Assembly: GCF_002119665.1 (NCBI RefSeq)
Contig: NZ_CP021111.1
Span: 930,001 to 994,000, forward strand
DNA from: Bordetella genomosp. 13
Lineage (GTDB): Bacteria > Pseudomonadota > Gammaproteobacteria > Burkholderiales > Burkholderiaceae_B
Direction: 5' to 3'
DNA length: 64,000 bases
Every line of letters begins with the position of its first letter. Position 1 is the first letter of the stretch. The notes beneath the pieces were generated by a model. That model did not search any database. It saw nothing but the letters and a program-made list of their open reading frames with translations, and was not told where the DNA came from. The position numbers and the translations under genes were made by a program. Positions 60,661 through 64,000 of the stretch are shown here, piece by piece.

Positions 60661-63600
60661 TCAGTCCAGCCGCTGTACTGCGGGGTACGGGAACGTGCCG
60701 GCAAGATGCGGCTGCCGCGGCTGGTAGAGCCGCAAGGTCAGGTAGAAGCCTGCGCCGGCCGGCGAGGGCAGCCAGTTCTTCCCCAGCCCAGGGTCCTCGG
60801 CCTGGATGGCGATGCTCAGGCCGCCATCGGCATCGCGGTGCAGACCCTGCGTCCTGTCACCGATGGAATGCCGGCCGATCGGGTTCGCGGCGAGCAGGCA
60901 GTCGCTGCGGCGGTAAAGCGTGATGGACCAGAATGCGTCCACTTGCGGCTGCGCGTCCGGAGCGAAGCGCAGCACATAACGGTTCGCGCCGGTGAGCGGC
61001 TCGCCTTGCGCGTCCACTTCGGCCATGACGTACATGGCTTCGTCGATACCGAGCGTGCCAATCCAGTTGCGCGCCACGCGGGCGCGGGTCGCGACGTCGT
61101 CACCGAAACTCGTGCGCACGGACAACGCGGTGGTCCACCCGCCGCCCAGCGCCGAAGGCTGGGCGACTTCGCGCAGTTCCGTGTAGACGTGTTCCAGCGC
61201 GCCTTGCAGCACCGCGGCCGACGGCGGCCAGCGCGGTACCGGCAGCGCCGGTGGATTGCCGGCCAGCATGGCCTGCACCACACGCAGGTACTCAGCGGCT
61301 TGCGGCACGCCGGCGCCGCGATCCTCGACCAGGGTGTCTATCCGCGAGAGCGCGGAAGAGCCGTCGGCGCGCCGGATCGAGAACTGGTCCTGCAGGGCAT
61401 GCACCTGTGCGAGGTCGTGCGGATCCGGATCCACCAGGATGCGGCCGATCACCCATACGTCGTCGCCTGGCGCCTCGATGCGATGCATACCTGCGGGCAC
61501 CGTGCCTCGCCAGCCGGGTCCGTGCACGAACAGTTGCTGCGCCTGGCCGCCCGTGGTGCGGCGGCCGGCATAGGCCCACGGATTGGTCCAGGCATCCAGG
61601 AACCCCAGTACCCAATAGCGCTGTCCCATCTCGGGCACGCTGATGATCAGCGGGCCCTGCGAAAGGTCGAGCCAGGCATTGGTGAACAGCGTGTCGTTGT
61701 TGGGCGTGACGACTTCCTTGTCCTCCGGCCCGCGCAGGCGACGGGTATGGGTGAACTGATTGACCCAGCGCAACCTCGACGTGGGACTGTCGCCGGCATA
61801 GCCTTCAGTGGGATGCTTGCGCGCCGTGTTCGCCGCCCGCATGCGCGCCATCTCGAACAAGGGCAAAGTGACGAGCACGGCGTCGCGTGCCGCCGCCGAG
61901 GTCGTAAGCAGTACCGCATCCAGCGCGCGCACGCCCTGTCCCTTGGGCAATACGGCCACCGGATTCAGCTCGACGGAGTCCAGTTCGTCGCCTGCGGCCA
62001 GCGCAAAGTCGGACAGCCGCACGATCGCGTCGGCCAGGGCCTGCACGTCGGCGACAGGCGCGCCGCGGTAGCCGTGCAATCGCGGGGCGGTCTTGAGTTC
62101 GTCGATCATGTCCAGCGCCTGTTGGCGGTCCACCGGCGCCAGGCGCAGGCTGACGTCGCCCAGCAGCTCGACGTTCACGCCGCCCGCGCCCAGCATCAGC
62201 ACCACGCCCAGCGACGGATCGCGGCGCGCACCCAGAATGCATTCCACCGTGCCGCGCACCATGGGGGCGAGCAGCACGCCGTCGATGCGGGCGGTGGGGG
62301 CGGCCTTCGCGACCGACGCCATGATGCGGTCGTAGGCGTGGCCGGCGGCTTCGGCATCGTGAACATTCAGCATCACTCCGCCCACATCGCTTTTGTGTGT
62401 GATGTCGGCGCTCAGCACCTTCATCGCTACAGGAAAGCCCAGCGCCTGCGCGCCCGCGATGGCTTCCTCGCGGGACGGGGCGCGGCGCACGGAAACGGTC
62501 GGCAGCCCCGCGCGTTCCAGCCATTCCATGGCATCCGCCTCGTTGTAGCGGCCTGGGGCCAGTCGTTCGAGCTTCGCGTTAGGCACGGCAGGCGGTGCTG
62601 AACGGCCGGCCTGCTCCAGGAAGAAATGCGCGGCCGCCAGCACCCGCACGGCGCGGGCGGGGTCGGCAAAGCACAGGCAGCCCGCTGCCTCGATGGCCTG
62701 TTGCTGCGCAGGTTCGGCCAGCGTGCTGAATATCACCAGCCGATCAGGAAAGTCGCGTCGCAGGTCTTGGGCAAGCCGCTGCTGCAGCGCCTGCACGGCC
62801 GGCGTGGCGCCGAAGGCCGCCAGAAAGACCAGCAGGCAGCCATACCCGCCGTCTTCCAGCATGATGCGGGCAGCGGCTTCGATCAGCTCCGGCTCGGCGG
62901 TCACCTGGCCGGTGATGTCCACGGGATTGCGCGTGGCGGCCAAGGGCACGCGCGCACGGATGCGGGCTTGGGCGGCCTGCGGCAGTTCCGTCACGTCCAA
63001 CCCTGCCTCGGCCGCGGCGTCGGCCATCATCACGCCCACGCCGCCAGATACGGTAAGCAGGCCCACCTGCGTGTTGCGCGGCAAGCCGCAAACCGCCAGG
63101 CCGTGGGCGATGTCGAAGAAGGCTTCTATGGTGTGCGCCCGATAGGCGCCATGCTGGCGCAATAGCGCGTCGAACGCCGCGTCGTCGCCGGCCAGTGCGG
63201 CGGTGTGCGAAGCCGCCGTCATGGCGCCCAGAGCAGTGCGTCCGACCTTCACCACGACCACCGGCTTGCCGTGCGCGCGTGCCAGTTCAAGCGCCTGCCG
63301 CAGCCGGGCGCCATCGTTGCAACCTTCCAGATACGTCATGATGACGCGAGTGGCCGGATCGCGGGCCATCCATCCGATGCAGTCGGCCACGCCGATGTCC
63401 GCTTCATTGCCGGTCGTCACCCAGCACGAGAGCCCGATGCCGCGGTCGCGCGCCATGGCGTAGGCATACGCGCCGAATGCGCCGCTCTGGCTGACGATGC
63501 CGATGTTGCCCGGCTTGGCCAGGCCCGTGGCGAGCACCGGGGAGAAGGTGGCGTAGACCGCGCGCGCCGCGTTCATGAATCCCAGGCAGTTCGGACCCAG

Positions 63601-63987
63601 GATCAGGATGCCGGCGTCTCGGGCGCGCTCGGCGAAGGCCTGCTGGGCCGTCGCTCCCTGGACGCCCGCTTCGGCGAAGCCGGCCGAGAACATGACGATG
63701 TTGCGCACCTTGGCGGCGATTGCATCTTCCAGCGCGGCGGCCGCCCCGGCGGCGGGAATGGCGAAGATCGCCAGGTCGATGGGTTGGCCGACGTCGCGCA
63801 GCGATGCGTAGGCCCGCCGACCCGCGATCTCTGCGGCGCCGGCGTTGATGGGATAGATCGGCCCGGCGTAGCCGTGCTCGATCAGATAGTGCACCGGCAC
63901 GGCGCCGATCTTGCTGCGGTGGGATGAGGCGCCGACGACGGCGATGGAGCGGGGCGAGAGAAAGGCGTCGAGGTCTGGCAGGATCAT
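60661..63987 (-). CDS. ADP-forming acyl-CoA synthetase fused to DUF1254/DUF1214
   Basis: One 1108-residue frame. Residues 1 to about 690 form an acetate-CoA ligase (ADP-forming) type synthetase: CoA-binding SIAVVGASSHRSKIGAVP, the succinyl-CoA-ligase-like part with GIVSQSGAFGAYAYAMA and the phospho-His region AASHTAALAGDDAAFDALL, then an ATP-grasp domain (FPVAMKVLSADITHKSDVGG, VELNPVAVLPKG). From about residue 700 a DUF1254 domain (NQFTHTRR, TPNNDTLFTNAWLDLSQGPL) is followed by DUF1214 (FWSITLYRRSDCLLAANPIG). DUF1254/1214 proteins are usually separate and have unknown function. ATG 63985-63987; operon with the SDR. Confidence 0.9.
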   Translation of the reverse strand: MILPDLDAFLSPRSIAVVGASSHRSKIGAVPVHYLIEHGYAGPIYPINAGAAEIAGRRAYASLRDVGQPIDLAIFAIPAAGAAAALEDAIAAKVRNIVMFSAGFAEAGVQGATAQQAFAERARDAGILILGPNCLGFMNAARAVYATFSPVLATGLAKPGNIGIVSQSGAFGAYAYAMARDRGIGLSCWVTTGNEADIGVADCIGWMARDPATRVIMTYLEGCNDGARLRQALELARAHGKPVVVVKVGRTALGAMTAASHTAALAGDDAAFDALLRQHGAYRAHTIEAFFDIAHGLAVCGLPRNTQVGLLTVSGGVGVMMADAAAEAGLDVTELPQAAQARIRARVPLAATRNPVDITGQVTAEPELIEAAARIMLEDGGYGCLLVFLAAFGATPAVQALQQRLAQDLRRDFPDRLVIFSTLAEPAQQQAIEAAGCLCFADPARAVRVLAAAHFFLEQAGRSAPPAVPNAKLERLAPGRYNEADAMEWLERAGLPTVSVRRAPSREEAIAGAQALGFPVAMKVLSADITHKSDVGGVMLNVHDAEAAGHAYDRIMASVAKAAPTARIDGVLLAPMVRGTVECILGARRDPSLGVVLMLGAGGVNVELLGDVSLRLAPVDRQQALDMIDELKTAPRLHGYRGAPVADVQALADAIVRLSDFALAAGDELDSVELNPVAVLPKGQGVRALDAVLLTTSAAARDAVLVTLPLFEMARMRAANTARKHPTEGYAGDSPTSRLRWVNQFTHTRRLRGPEDKEVVTPNNDTLFTNAWLDLSQGPLIISVPEMGQRYWVLGFLDAWTNPWAYAGRRTTGGQAQQLFVHGPGWRGTVPAGMHRIEAPGDDVWVIGRILVDPDPHDLAQVHALQDQFSIRRADGSSALSRIDTLVEDRGAGVPQAAEYLRVVQAMLAGNPPALPVPRWPPSAAVLQGALEHVYTELREVAQPSALGGGWTTALSVRTSFGDDVATRARVARNWIGTLGIDEAMYVMAEVDAQGEPLTGANRYVLRFAPDAQPQVDAFWSITLYRRSDCLLAANPIGRHSIGDRTQGLHRDADGGLSIAIQAEDPGLGKNWLPSPAGAGFYLTLRLYQPRQPHLAGTFPYPAVQRLD

Positions 63988-64000
63988 GGGCGATGGCGGG

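Noticed and set aside
59692..62601. Very long open frame on the plus strand opposite the fusion gene and SDR
   Set aside because: It is rich in His, Arg, Gln and Gly with no domain pattern, as expected from the antisense frame of high-GC coding DNA; the minus-strand genes account for the region.
1..64000. Prophage or integrative element
   Set aside because: No integrase, phage structural genes or attachment-site repeats next to the only tRNA gene were found.

Overview
The window is high-GC DNA (third codon positions nearly all G/C) with the gene style of a beta-proteobacterium of the Alcaligenaceae, most likely Bordetella or a close relative such as Achromobacter. Grounds: many LysR regulators, two orphan Bug/TctC-type solute-binding proteins without TctA/TctB partners, two TRAP transporters, and the housekeeping order TPR gene-lolB-ispE-tRNA-Gln-prs-rplY-pth. 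The species is inferred from gene content, not from a marker gene. I count about 60 protein genes, one tRNA, several remnants, and no rRNA, CRISPR array or prophage.

Layout. 1-7000: start of a Tat-exported sulfonate/nitrate-type binding protein, then pgi and pgm (sugar-phosphate metabolism), an FAD-linked oxidase, and a two-component pair. 7049-12902: a TRAP transporter, SMP-30 lactonase, FadR-type regulator and 5-dehydro-4-deoxyglucarate dehydratase, read here as an aldarate (glucarate/galactarate) uptake and breakdown unit with two matching operator-like sites. 13043-14950: an LtaS-like membrane phosphotransferase behind three 11-bp direct repeats. 14952-22090: an IclR regulator divergent from a five-gene operon (AtuA/DUF1446, CoA transferase, acyl-CoA dehydrogenase, Bug protein, enoyl-CoA hydratase) for a branched or terpenoid acid. 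22169-33469: a beta-hydroxyacid dehydrogenase, homogentisate genes fahA/hmgA with a LysR regulator, a 3-hydroxybenzoate-type monooxygenase with Bug protein and LysR, and an MBL-fold/FAD-monooxygenase/DUF2783 cassette.

33562-41366 is the conserved core: mutM, TPR protein, lolB, ispE, tRNA-Gln, prs, rplY, pth and a CPBP membrane protease. 41420-48079 holds a split transketolase, a second TRAP transporter, an SDR and a divergent LysR gene, together a sugar or sugar-acid unit of unknown substrate. A phospholipase D-type protein and ychF follow.

51057-59749 looks accessory: lower and more varied GC, small regulators, an MFS carrier, a MazG-like/DUF2075 pair broken by a frameshift and by an IS21-family remnant, a LysR/SnoaL-like/oxidoreductase cluster with a decayed SDR, and an alpha/beta hydrolase lacking the usual nucleophile serine. 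The right end (59761-63987) carries an SDR and an 1108-residue protein joining an ADP-forming acyl-CoA synthetase to DUF1254/DUF1214 domains. This fusion is the most unusual gene in the window.
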